A stretch of DNA of 64,000 nucleotides from RYN-230 sp963814645 (lineage in GTDB: Bacteria; Actinomycetota; Actinomycetes; Streptosporangiales; Streptosporangiaceae). The position numbers and the translations under genes are program-made. The notes under the pieces were generated by a model. The model did no database searches, was not told the origin of the DNA, and saw only the letters and a program-made list of their open reading frames with translations. This document shows, in pieces, positions 17,202 through 25,198 of this stretch. Location: NCBI GenBank assembly GCA_963814645.1, contig CAWFDX010000001.1:844661-908660 (forward strand), given 5' to 3'. Numbering within the stretch: position 1 is the first letter of the stretch; the number at the start of each line of letters is the position of its first letter.

Positions 17202-18599
17202 GTGACATCACCAGCCTCCGGCGCGGGCAGCGCCCCGGACCCGCCCGTTTACGCGTCTACCACCCGGGCGGGACAGTCTGGGACCGGGTATGCGGCCGCC
17301 CCCGCCGCGACGGCCGGCGGTGGCCGCCGCCGTCTCGGCCTGGCCCTGCTGGTCATCGCCACCGCCCAGCTCATGGTGGTGCTCGACGCGACCATCGTGA
17401 ACGTTGCCCTGCCGCACATCCAGCAGGCACTCGGATTTTCCGGCAGCGGCCTGGAGTGGGTGGTGAACGCCTACGCGGTCACCTTCGGCGGCCTGCTGCT
17501 GCTCGGCGGCCGCGCCGGTGACATCCTGGGCCGGCGGCGGGTGTTCGTGTTCGGGCTGCTGCTGTTCTCCGCGGCGTCGCTGCTGGGCGGGTTCGCCACC
17601 AGCGAGTGGTGGCTGCTTACCGCGCGGGCGGTACAGGGCGCTGGCGGGGCGGTGATCGCGCCGACCGCGCTGGCCCTGATCACCACCAACTTTCCCGAGG
17701 GCGCGGAACGCAACCGGGCGTTCGGCGTCTACGCGGCGATGGCCGGCCTCGGCAGCGCGGTGGGCCTGCTGCTGGGCGGCATCCTGACCACGTACGTGTC
17801 GTGGCGGTGGGTGCTGTTCGTCAATGTCCCGATCGGGATCCTGGTGGCGGCGGCGGCGCCGCGGGTGCTGGCCGAATCGCCCCGCCGGCCGGGCCGGGTC
17901 AACGTGGCCGGCGCGGTCACCGGCACCGGCGGCATCGCGCTGCTGGTCTACGGCCTGTCCAAGGCCGCCACCGGGCCCGACGGGGTGTCGCATTGGGGTG
18001 ACGCGCAGGTGCTGGCGTCGCTGGCCGCGGCCGTGGTGCTCCTTGTCTCGTTCGTGCTGATCGAAAGGCGCAGCTCGCGCCCGCTGCTCCCGATGCGGGT
18101 GCTCGCCGACCGGAACAGGTCGGGTGCCTACCTGATCATGCTGTGCGTCGCCACCGGCCTCTTCGCCCTGTTCTTCTTCCTCACCCTGTTCATCCAGGAC
18201 GTCCTGGGCTACAGCGCGATCCGGACGGGCATCGCCTACCTGCCGTTCGCCGTCGGGGTGGTGGTCGCCGCCGCGAAGGCGGGCCGGCCAGTGCCGAAGC
18301 CGGGCGCACCGCTGCCTGTGTCCATCTACGATCACGCGCTGACGGCCGGCTTTTCCCGTGCGTTCCTCGTCGCCGCGGGGATCGGGCTGCTCGCCCTGCT
18401 CATCGCGATCGCCACCATCCGGGTCCGCCGCCAGGACCTGGCCGGTGCGGCGCCCACGCCCCAAGAGGCGGCACCGCCGCCCGCGACACCACAGTCGGCG
18501 GCGGCACCGCAGCCTGCGGCGCAGCAGCTTGGAACTGTGCAGCGGGATGAGGCCCGGGCCGCCCTCGCCGCGGCCGCCCGTCCGTGCCGGCTCTGCTAG
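17202..18599 (+). CDS. DHA2-type MFS drug transporter with internal deletion
   Basis: A 465-residue member of the EmrB/QacA-type 14-helix exporters. The first ten helices read normally, with LDATIVNVALP, the GGRAGDILGRRR loop and the motif-C helix LGSAVGLLLGG. After YLPFAVGVVVAA (about residue 364) the protein jumps directly to the segment that normally precedes the last helix (YDHALTAGFSRAFLVAAGIG). Roughly 100 residues, about three to four helices, are missing in frame, so export activity is doubtful. GTG 17202 follows a strong GGGGAGG site. The C-terminal tail is Ala/Pro-rich. The neighbouring esterase gene is also internally deleted. Confidence 0.75.
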   Translation: MTSPASGAGSAPDPPVYASTTRAGQSGTGYAAAPAATAGGGRRRLGLALLVIATAQLMVVLDATIVNVALPHIQQALGFSGSGLEWVVNAYAVTFGGLLLLGGRAGDILGRRRVFVFGLLLFSAASLLGGFATSEWWLLTARAVQGAGGAVIAPTALALITTNFPEGAERNRAFGVYAAMAGLGSAVGLLLGGILTTYVSWRWVLFVNVPIGILVAAAAPRVLAESPRRPGRVNVAGAVTGTGGIALLVYGLSKAATGPDGVSHWGDAQVLASLAAAVVLLVSFVLIERRSSRPLLPMRVLADRNRSGAYLIMLCVATGLFALFFFLTLFIQDVLGYSAIRTGIAYLPFAVGVVVAAAKAGRPVPKPGAPLPVSIYDHALTAGFSRAFLVAAGIGLLALLIAIATIRVRRQDLAGAAPTPQEAAPPPATPQSAAAPQPAAQQLGTVQRDEARAALAAAARPCRLC

Positions 18600-18615
18600 C
18601 CGGCACGTCAGCACC

Positions 18616-18665
18616 GAATCACCGTGATCCGGTGACGCCTCCTCACCCACCTGGCGGCAAGCCTG
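18616..18665 (+). promoter_or_regulatory. 50-base repeated element, copy B
   Basis: Second copy of the element at 17091-17140, placed between the MFS and esterase genes. The ends and the central GGTGACG match copy A exactly, and the inverted TCACC/GGTGA half-sites keep the same seven-base spacing. Confidence 0.6.
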
Positions 18666-18732
18666 CTAGTGGCCGCCTCCCGAGCCCACCTGGGGTGCTG
18701 CCAGGCGAATTCCGACCGGAAGGAAATCCTCT

Positions 18733-19366
18733 GTGAGCATCGAGCAGCGGGAGAACCTCGACGCGATCCTGCGGCAGGCCCGCTTCCCCGTCGACAGCAC
18801 CGTCAGCCAGCAGCGGCGACAGCTCGCCGAGCTGGCATCGGCGCAGCCGCTACCCGCCGGCGTGACCGTGACCGCGGCCACGCTGGGCGGCGTCCCAACC
18901 GCCGAGATCACCGTCAACGGAATCGAACCGCGCCATGTCGTCTTGTACTTCCACGGCGGCGTGTACGTCCTGGCGGACGCCTTCCAAGTCGCCGACCTGG
19001 CCTCACAGGTCGGCCGGCGGACGGGCGCCAAGGTCATCTCCGTCAACTACCGGCTCGCCCCCGAGCACCCGTACCCGGCCGCGGTCGACGACGCCCTGGC
19101 CGCCTACCAAGCGCTCCTGCACGCCGGCACGGCCGCATCGGACATCGTCTTCGCGGGCGAGTCGGCCGGCGGCGGGCTCGCCGTCGCCACCCTGGTCAAC
19201 GCCCGCCACCACCGCCGACGTCCAGGTCACCCTCGACATCACCCCCGGCGTGCCGCACGCCTTCCAGGCCTACTACCCGATCCTCGACGAAGCGGCCGCC
19301 GCGCTGGACCGAGCCGGACAGCTCCTCTCGGCGCATCTCGCCGGCGCAGAACGCGTCACCGCCTAG
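18733..19366 (+). pseudogene. HSL-family alpha/beta-hydrolase, internally deleted and frameshifted
   Basis: The first 160 residues match the hormone-sensitive-lipase-type esterase family: YFHGGVYVLADAF oxyanion region, NYRLAPEHPYPAAVDDA and the nucleophile motif GESAGGG. Around base 19205 the reading jumps into another frame that encodes only the family C-terminus (ITPGVPHAFQAYYPILDEAA) and stops at 19366. About 90 residues with the catalytic Asp are missing. The remaining His is in the second frame. A GTG start with AGGAAAT upstream is intact. I treat it as a decayed gene, unless the deletion is an assembly collapse. Confidence 0.75.
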
Positions 19367-19388
19367 CTAAAGACGACAGGAGTCCGAC

Positions 19389-19808
19389 ATGAGCGACTGG
19401 AACGCGAAGACCATCGCGGAGTTCCGGGCGAACGAAGGCAGGGTTGGCGGGACTTTCGAGGGCGCTCCGATCGTCCTGGTGCATCACCGTGGCCGCAACA
19501 GCGGGCGGGAGTACGTCAACCCGGTGATGTACCTCCCGGACGACACCGAGCCGGACATCATCTATGTCTTCGCGACCAAGGCTGGAGCACCCACCCACCC
19601 GGACTGGTACCACAACTTGACCGCCGCCGGTGACGGCACTGTCGAACGCGGAACCGGGACATACAAGGCGACCGTGCGCGAATTGAAGGGCGCTGAACGC
19701 GACCGCATCTACGCCGAGCAAGCACGGCGCTACCCAGGGTTTGCCGAGTACGCACGCCAAACTGCCAGTGTCCGCATCATTCCTGTGCTCGAACTCAGGC
19801 GGGCGTAG
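19389..19808 (+). CDS. Nitroreductase/F420-type (DDN-like) oxidoreductase
   Basis: A 139-residue split-barrel flavin/deazaflavin enzyme of the DDN (deazaflavin-dependent nitroreductase) family. Typical features are the 'VLVHHRGRNSGREYVNPVMYL' strand, 'TKAGAPTHPDWYHNLTA' and the terminal 'YARQTASVRIIPVLEL'. Members use reduced F420 to reduce quinones or nitro-compounds; the substrate here is unknown. The ATG at 19389 follows ACAGGAG. It lies 22 bases after the esterase remnant and may have been part of that transcript. Confidence 0.85.
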   Translation: MSDWNAKTIAEFRANEGRVGGTFEGAPIVLVHHRGRNSGREYVNPVMYLPDDTEPDIIYVFATKAGAPTHPDWYHNLTAAGDGTVERGTGTYKATVRELKGAERDRIYAEQARRYPGFAEYARQTASVRIIPVLELRRA

Positions 19809-19843
19809 CCCACACTCCTGAGACCGGTGCCTGGCCAGCTCGG

Positions 19844-19928
19844 CGGAGGATAGGAGATTCGAACTCCTGAGGGGTTGCCCCCAACACGCTTTCCAAGCGT
19901 GCGCCCTAGGCCACTAGGCGAATCCTCC
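19844..19928 (-). tRNA. tRNA-Ser (GGA anticodon)
   Basis: On the minus strand an 85-base tRNA begins GGAGGATTCGCC and ends ATCCTCCG. The 7-bp acceptor stem GGAGGAT/ATCCTCC, the anticodon arm CACGC-TTGGAAA-GCGTG with anticodon GGA, a long variable arm and the TTCGAAT T-loop are all visible. The 3' CCA is not encoded. Confidence 0.95.
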
Positions 19929-19992
19929 GCAGGCAAGCTTACCGGTGCGGCCGGCTGGGTGGGATGCGGTACGGACAGTCCGGGGACGTGGC

Positions 19993-19998
19993 TAAACT
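19993..19998 (+). promoter_or_regulatory. -10 element for the SRP RNA
   Basis: TAAACT ends seven bases before base 20006, the predicted 5' end of the SRP RNA. No clear -35 hexamer is seen. Confidence 0.5.
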
Positions 19999-20005
19999 GG
20001 TCGGC

Positions 20006-20093
20006 GACCCCCCGCACGGCGCTTATCCCGCCAACTCCCCCAGGGCCGGAAGGCAGCAAGGGTACGCGGGCTCTGGCGGGTGTGCGGGGGGTC
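20006..20093 (+). ncRNA. ffs: Signal recognition particle RNA, small bacterial type
   Basis: The RNA folds into one long hairpin whose ends GACCCCCCGCAC and GTGCGGGGGGTC pair over twelve bases. The apical region has the universal SRP core: AGGGCCGGAAGGCAGCAAGGG, which contains the GGAA tetraloop and the internal loop bound by Ffh. Its position directly before dnaX is standard in actinobacteria. The product guides membrane and secreted proteins during translation. Confidence 0.9.
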
Positions 20094-20166
20094 CTTCTTA
20101 CCGGCGCCGCGAGGATCCGGCACGGCGGACCCGGCGCCCGAGGACCCGGACCGCGAGGGTGAGGTC

Positions 20167-22684
20167 ATGACAGGCGAGGCGCCCAGCCCGGCTCCGGACG
20201 GCCCAGCCCCGGACAGCATGGTCCCGGTGGATCCCGGCCGGCCGGGCGGCCCGCCGCCGCGGCTGGCCCTGTACCGCCGCTACCGGCCCGCCACGTTCGC
20301 CGAGGTGCGCGGCCAGGACCACGTCACCGAGCCACTCCGGCAGGCGCTGCGCACCGGCCGGGTGCATCACGCCTATCTGTTCAGCGGGCCGCGCGGCTGC
20401 GGCAAGACGTCCAGCGCGCGGATCCTGGCCCGGTCGCTGAACTGCGCCGAAGGGCCCACTCCGGACCCATGCGGCAAGTGCGAGTCGTGTATCGCGCTCG
20501 CCCCGGACGGGCCCGGCAGCCTGGATGTGATCGAGATCGACGCCGCCTCGCACGGCGGCGTGGACGATGCGCGCGACCTACGCGAGCGGGCGTTCTACGC
20601 GCCGGTCTCCGGCCGGTTCAAGATCTACATCATCGACGAAGCGCACATGGTGACCCGGGAGGGCTTCAATGCCCTCCTCAAGCTGGTCGAGGAACCGCCG
20701 CCACACCTCAAGTTCGTCTTCGCCACCACCGAGCCGGAAAAGGTCATCGCGACGATCCGGTCGCGCACCCATCACTACCCGTTCCGCCTGGTTCCGCCCG
20801 CGATCCTGCGTGAGCTGCTGGAGCAGATCCTGGCCGCGGAGCAGATCGGCTACGAGCCGCCGGTGCTGCCACTGGTCGTCCGGGCCGGCGCCGGTTCGGT
20901 GCGGGACTCGCTGTCCGTCCTGGACCAGCTGCTGGCTGGCGCGGGCGAAGACGGACTGCGCTACGACCGGACGGTGGCCCTGCTCGGCTACACCGATGAC
21001 AACCTGCTGGACGAGGTGGTGGACAGTTTCGCGACCGGCGACGGCGCCGCGGTGTTCCGCGCGGTGAACCGGGTGATGGAAGGCGGCCACGACCCGCGGC
21101 GGTTCGCGGCCGACCTGCTGGACCGGTTCCGCGACCTGATCGTGCTGGCCGCCGTGCCCGGCGCGGGCCAGACCGGGCTGCTCGACCTGCCCGCCGACCG
21201 GCTGGACCGGATGACCGAGCAGGCCGGCCGGTTCGGCCAGGCGGAACTGACCCGCGCGGCGGAAATCATCAGCGAGGGACTGATCCAGATGCGCGGCACC
21301 ACCTCGCCGCGGCTGCAGCTCGAGCTGGTGTGCGCGCAGATCCTGCTGCCCGCGTCGAGTTCCGGGGAGAAGGCGCTGCTGGCCCGGCTGGAACGGCTGG
21401 AGCGCCGGCTGAGAAAGCGCCGAGCCCGGCGACGCCTCCGCCGCCCCCCAGCACGCCACTCCGGCTGCCCCCCAGCACCCCCCGGCCGCCGCTCAGCACG
21501 CCGCGCCTGCCGCCGCGGCACGCCCCACGGCCCCGACGCCTGCCGCCGCGGCACGACCCGCGACCGCGCCGCCCGCCGCGCCCGCCCCCGAACCAGCGGC
21601 CCCGGAACAGGCGGCCCCGCGCCCCGCCCCCGAACGGACGGCCACGCGCCCTGCCCCGGAATCAGCGGCCACGCGCCCCGGTCCGGAACCGGCGGCCACG
21701 CGCCCCGGTCCGGAACCGGCGGCCACGCGCCCCGGTCCGGAACCGGCGGCCACGCGCCCCGGTCCGGAACCGGCGGCCACGCGCCCCGGCCCGGAACCGG
21801 CGGCCACGCGCCCCGGCCCGGAACCGGCGGCCACGCGCCCCGGCCCGGCCGCCGACTCCCCGGCCACTCCGCCTGAGGCCCAGCGGCCCCGGTCGGCCCC
21901 CCGGCCCCGTGAAGCCGCTGAGTCCCAGGAATCCGCCCGGCCCCAGGATTCCGCCCCGCCACAAGAATCCGCTCGGCCCCAAGAATCCGCTCGGCCCCAA
22001 GAATCCGTTCGGCCCCGGGAGTCCGCTCGTTCCCAGGAACCCGTCCGGCCCGGGGGGTCCGCCCGGTCCCAGGAATCCGGCGCGCCCGCTTCGTCCCAGC
22101 CGTCCTCCGCAGCCCCAGCCCGGTCGCCCGCCCCCGCAGCCCCGGCCCAGCCATCATCCCCGGCCCCGTCCGCGGCACCCGACGGCCCGCTCAGTGCCGA
22201 AGTGGTCCGGCAGCGCTGGCCGGAGATCCTGGAGGCGGTCAAGGGCCAGCGCCGGGTGGCCTGGATGCTGCTCAGCAACGCCACCGTGCACTCGGTGGAA
22301 GATGGCGTGCTCACCGTGCTGTTCGCCCGGGAGGGCGAGGCCAAGGGCTTTTCCGGTAGCGGCTACGACCGCGACCTGATCAGCGCGCTCAGCTCAGTGC
22401 TGGGCACCACTCTGCGGATCAAGGCGCTGTCCGCGGCTCAGCTGGCCGCCACTCCGGGCGCGCCGCGTAGCGGGCACGGCGGCCCGGACGAGCTGAGCGC
22501 GCGGGCGCCATCCGTGGTGCAGCCGCCCGAGCCACCGCACGGCGCGTCGCCACCCCGGACCCTGTCACCCGAGGCTCAGCTGGACAGCGCCCCGGTCGCG
22601 CCACCCAGCGCCGGCCTCACCGGCATGGACCTGATCAAGCGGGAACTCGGCGGCCAGATCATCGCCGAAATCGACGAGACCTAG
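20167..22684 (+). CDS. dnaX: DNA polymerase III subunit tau/gamma, apparent frameshift near 21411
   Basis: Clamp-loader ATPase subunit of the replicative polymerase. Residues 35-400 carry the RFC-like ATPase: GPRGCGKTS (Walker A), the zinc-binding Cys run starting CGKCESC, IIDEAHM (Walker B) and TTEPEKV. At about 21411 the frame that continues from the ATPase becomes an Arg-rich nonsense tail ending at 21876. The proper Ala/Pro linker and the C-terminal domain (VVRQRWPEILEAVKGQRRV) lie in the +1 frame, open from 21413 to 22684. A single extra base, programmed +1 shifting, or loss of the tau tail are the alternatives. The zero-frame codon at the switch is AGA, rare in such DNA. ATG 20167 follows GAGGGTGAGG. 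Confidence 0.85.
21407..21418 (+). other. Frame-switch site in dnaX
   Basis: The zero-frame codons here are CTG AGA AAG; the +1 frame has a TGA at 21410-21412 and opens at GAA 21413. Deleting one base at 21411 or 21412 joins the ATPase part smoothly to the linker ('RRLESAEPG'). It is either an indel or a recoding site. Confidence 0.6.
21671..21832 (+). repeat. 27-base tandem repeat in the dnaX linker
   Basis: Six near-identical 27-base units begin at 21671, 21698, 21725, 21752, 21779 and 21806, with a partial seventh at 21833. In the linker frame each encodes TRPGPEPAA. The flexible linker joins the clamp-loader core to the polymerase-binding domain. A second, looser PQESAR repeat follows near 21950-22020. 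Confidence 0.85.
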
Positions 22685-22694
22685 CCCGGCCGGG

Positions 22695-22741
22695 CCTTGG
22701 GTTACTGCCGTGACTGCTGGTGCAGTCGTGACGGCCCGAGG
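22695..22741. repeat. Hairpin 1, probable dnaX terminator
   Basis: CCTTGGG and CCCGAGG close the base; inside, GCCGT/ACGGC and GACTGC/GCAGTC pair around a TGGT loop, with small bulges. It begins 11 bases after the dnaX stop. No U-tract follows. Confidence 0.5.
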
Positions 22742-22752
22742 CAGCCCGCAGA

Positions 22753-22804
22753 TGTTGATGTTGACCTAGGGGTCGCTCCAGCAACACCTACGTCAACATC
22801 AACA
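22753..22804. repeat. Hairpin 2, 25-bp imperfect inverted repeat
   Basis: The arms start TGTTGATGTTGAC and end GTCAACATCAACA. Of 25 opposed positions 22 pair. The tip is GCT-CC-AGC, the same as in the hairpin at 22888, although the outer stems differ. Confidence 0.7.
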
Positions 22805-22887
22805 CGCCGGGCACCTAGGACCAGGCAGCCGGCGGTGCCAGTGATGCTGGTGTGGCAAGTGGTGTTCTCCCCGTGAAGCGCCCGGTT

Positions 22888-22937
22888 CGTGATCAAACGA
22901 TTGCTGTCGCTCCAGCGACACCAATCGTTTGATCACG
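22888..22937. repeat. Hairpin 3, 24-bp near-perfect inverted repeat
   Basis: The arms CGTGATCAAACGATTG and CAATCGTTTGATCACG are perfectly complementary; one mismatch follows and then TGTCGCT/AGCGACA closes on a two-base CC tip. The inner part matches hairpin 2. Such pairs suggest a dispersed palindromic repeat family or paired protein sites. Confidence 0.75.
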
Positions 22938-23211
22938 TTGGCTGGCGCCCGGGCCACGCTGGGCCGGACCCGGCCAGGGCTGGGCAGGCCTGGGCAGGGC
23001 AGGGTGGGACGGCAGCGGCGGGTCGAGCCGACGGGGCGGACCGGCGGCGGCAGGCACCGGGGGAACGGCGCGCACCGGGCACTGGTGTTCGAAAGGAAGA
23101 CTCGGGGTCGGGGGCCGGTGAGGCGTGGGCTTGGCCCGGGCCGGCAGGCCGTAGGCTCGAAGTGACAGGCCTCCCCGTAGCCGCGCGACGGCGCGAGGCG
23201 GCGGTACCGAT

Positions 23212-23691
23212 ATGAGTGAGGTCACAGTGGATCCTGGCGGCCAGATCGATATGCAGCAGCTGCTGGCTGCGGCACAGCAGATGCAGGATCAGCTCATGAA
23301 CGCGCAGCAGGAACTGGCCGACGCGGTGGTCCAGGGCAGCGCGGGCGGCGGGCTGGTCAAAGCCAAGGTCAACGGCCAGGGCGACCTGGTCGACCTGACC
23401 ATCAGCCCGGCCGTGATCGAGGATGGCGACGCGGAAGACACCGCGCAGACCATCGCCGACCTGGTGCTGGCCGCGGTGCGCGACGCCAACCAGGCCGCGT
23501 CCGACCTGCAGGCGGAGAAGATGGGCCCGCTCGCGTCCGGCATCGGCGCGCTCGGCGGCCCCGGCGCAGGCCCCGGCAGCCAAGGCAGCCCAAGCCCCGG
23601 CGCAGGCCCGGGCAGCATCCCCCCGATCCCTGGTGTGGGCGACTTCCCCAGCCAGCCGCACGGCGGCGAGCCGCGCGGCGACGACCTCTGA
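23212..23691 (+). CDS. ybaB: YbaB/EbfC family nucleoid-associated protein
   Basis: A 159-residue small DNA-binding protein. The family core is at about residues 12-105: 'MQQLLAAAQQMQDQLMNAQ', 'GGGLVKAKVNGQGDLVDLTI' and 'DLVLAAVRDANQAA'. A Gly/Pro-rich tail of about 50 residues is typical of actinobacterial members. These dimers bind DNA like tweezers and are nearly always encoded between dnaX and recR, as here. The ATG at 23212 lacks a good ribosome site; GTG 23227 is a possible alternative. Confidence 0.9.
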   Translation: MSEVTVDPGGQIDMQQLLAAAQQMQDQLMNAQQELADAVVQGSAGGGLVKAKVNGQGDLVDLTISPAVIEDGDAEDTAQTIADLVLAAVRDANQAASDLQAEKMGPLASGIGALGGPGAGPGSQGSPSPGAGPGSIPPIPGVGDFPSQPHGGEPRGDDL

Positions 23692-23706
23692 CGGCGGCTG
23701 GCAGCG

Positions 23707-24309
23707 GTGTACGAAGGGATCGTGCAGAGCCTCATCGACGAGCTCGGCCGGCTGCCGGGCGTCGGCCCGAAGAGCGCGCAGCGCATCGCGTTCCACCTGC
23801 TCGCGGCGGACACCACCGACGTGCGGCGGCTGGCGTCAGTGCTGGTCGAGGTGACGGAGAAGGTCCGGTTCTGCCGGGTCTGCGGCAACGTGGCCGAGGA
23901 AGAGGAGTGCCGGATCTGCCGCGACCCGCGCCGCGACCAAAATGTCATCTGCGTGGTCGAGGAGCCCAAGGATGTCGCGGCCATCGAGAAGATCCGCGAG
24001 TTCCGCGGCCGCTACCACGTGCTGGGCGGGGCGATCAGCCCGATCGACGGGATCGGGCCAGAGGACCTGCGGATCCGGGAACTGATGGCCCGGCTGTCCG
24101 ACGGCGGCATCACCGAGCTGATCCTGGCCACCGACCCCAACCTGGAGGGCGAGGCGACCGCGACCTACCTGGCCCGGCTGGTCAAGCCGCTGGGCGGGAT
24201 CCGGGTGACCCGGCCGGCCAGCGGGCTGCCGGTCGGCGGCGACCTGGAATACGCGGACGAGGTCACCCTGGGCCGGGCCTTCGAAGGACGGCGCCTGCTT
24301 GATGTCTGA
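23707..24309 (+). CDS. recR: Recombination protein RecR
   Basis: A 200-residue ring-forming DNA-binding protein that works with RecO and RecF to load RecA on gapped DNA. The N-terminal helix-hairpin-helix (LPGVGPKSAQRIAFHLL), four zinc-binding Cys (56, 59, 68 and 71 in CRVCG and CRIC), a Toprim domain starting near 'NVICVVEEPKDV' and the terminal 'LGRAFEGRR' motif are all present. Full length. It starts at GTG 23707, 15 bases after ybaB, so the two are co-transcribed. Confidence 0.95.
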   Translation: MYEGIVQSLIDELGRLPGVGPKSAQRIAFHLLAADTTDVRRLASVLVEVTEKVRFCRVCGNVAEEEECRICRDPRRDQNVICVVEEPKDVAAIEKIREFRGRYHVLGGAISPIDGIGPEDLRIRELMARLSDGGITELILATDPNLEGEATATYLARLVKPLGGIRVTRPASGLPVGGDLEYADEVTLGRAFEGRRLLDV

Positions 24310-24473
24310 CCGGCCGGGCAGCTACCGTTGACTACGCCCGGCAAGAAATTGACCACTTAGCGTGCACAAGGAAATCCACCCGCGGGTCGATGACACTCAT
24401 ACCGGAGGAGGGGCAGGCTGGGCATGAAGGAGCGAGGCCACGCAGGACCCTACCCCTGGCTGCGAGGGAATCG

Positions 24474-25031
24474 ATGAGCACAACTAACAACGGACCGGCC
24501 ACCGGCGAGGGCTGGAACCCGCTCGCCGACCGGATCGCCGGGCAGACCCGCGACTTCCTGGACGGGATCGCGGCGCTGGCCCGTGGCGAGGGCGGCGACG
24601 AGACCGTGCCGCTGCTGCTGCTGGAAGTTTCCCAGATCCTGCTGGCTGGTGCCCAGCTCGGCGCCAGCAAGGACGTCATCCTGCCGGATAACTGGGAGCC
24701 CGACGTGGGCGCCGACCCGGACCTGGATGTGCTGCGCGGCGGCCTGGCCCGGCGGCTGGCCGACGTGGACGAGTACGCGGAATTGTTCGACCCCTACAGC
24801 GACACCCAGCTCACCCCGTTCCGGCTGTCGGACGACCTGGCCGCGGTGGCTGCCGACCTGATCCATGGTCTGCAGCACTACCAGGCCGGCCGGTCGCTGG
24901 AAGCGCTGTGGTGGTGGCAGTACTCCTATGTGAACCACTGGGGCACGCACGGCTCGGCCGCGCTGCGTGCGCTGCACGCGGTGCTGGCGCACGCCATGCT
25001 GGACGTGGTGGAAGAAGCCAGCCAGGTCTAG
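24474..25031 (+). CDS. DUF5063 family protein
   Basis: A 185-residue soluble protein of unknown function that lies between recR and lysC in many actinobacteria. Visible features are an N-terminal 'FLDGIAALARGE' helix, 'DLDVLRGGLARRLADVDEYAELFDP' and a Trp/Tyr-rich motif ALWWWQYSYVNHWGTHGSAALRAL cut here in my reading to its core WQYSYVNHWGTH. No signal peptide or membrane span. The ATG at 24474 is preceded by GCGAGGGA. The family call rests partly on gene order. Confidence 0.75.
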   Translation: MSTTNNGPATGEGWNPLADRIAGQTRDFLDGIAALARGEGGDETVPLLLLEVSQILLAGAQLGASKDVILPDNWEPDVGADPDLDVLRGGLARRLADVDEYAELFDPYSDTQLTPFRLSDDLAAVAADLIHGLQHYQAGRSLEALWWWQYSYVNHWGTHGSAALRALHAVLAHAMLDVVEEASQV

Positions 25032-25047
25032 CGGCCAGGGCGGCGAC

Positions 25048-25120
25048 AGTGCTGGCCCGGGAGGACGACCCCCCGGAGCCCCCCGCAGTGCTAGCCCGGG
25101 GGACGACCCCCGGAGCCCCC
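25048..25120 (+). repeat. Tandem 35-base hairpin repeat upstream of lysC
   Basis: Two copies, 25048-25083 and 25087-25120, begin AGTGCT and end GGAGCCCCC. The second contains CCGGGGG-ACGA-CCCCCGG, a perfect seven-pair stem with a four-base loop. They could end the recR transcript or attenuate lysC. Confidence 0.6.
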
Positions 25121-25198
25121 GAAAATCCGGCGAACGTCTTCACCAGCGGTAGGTACACTGCAAGCCGCCAGCAGCCCATCGGGAGGAGCGGCCCACCT

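Larger units (their letters stand above)
22685..23211. other. dnaX-ybaB intergenic region with three hairpins
   Basis: No gene is recognised in this 527-base space. It holds three long inverted repeats, listed separately, and then a G-rich stretch up to the ybaB start. Short frames on either strand have no family features. Confidence 0.6.

Noticed and set aside
21671..21832. CRISPR array
   Set aside because: The 27-base units are directly adjacent with no unique spacers, lie inside a coding linker and no cas genes are present.
21413..22200. Possible separate gene in the dnaX linker frame
   Set aside because: The frame has no start codon or ribosome site near 21413, and its C-terminal part is the normal end of dnaX.
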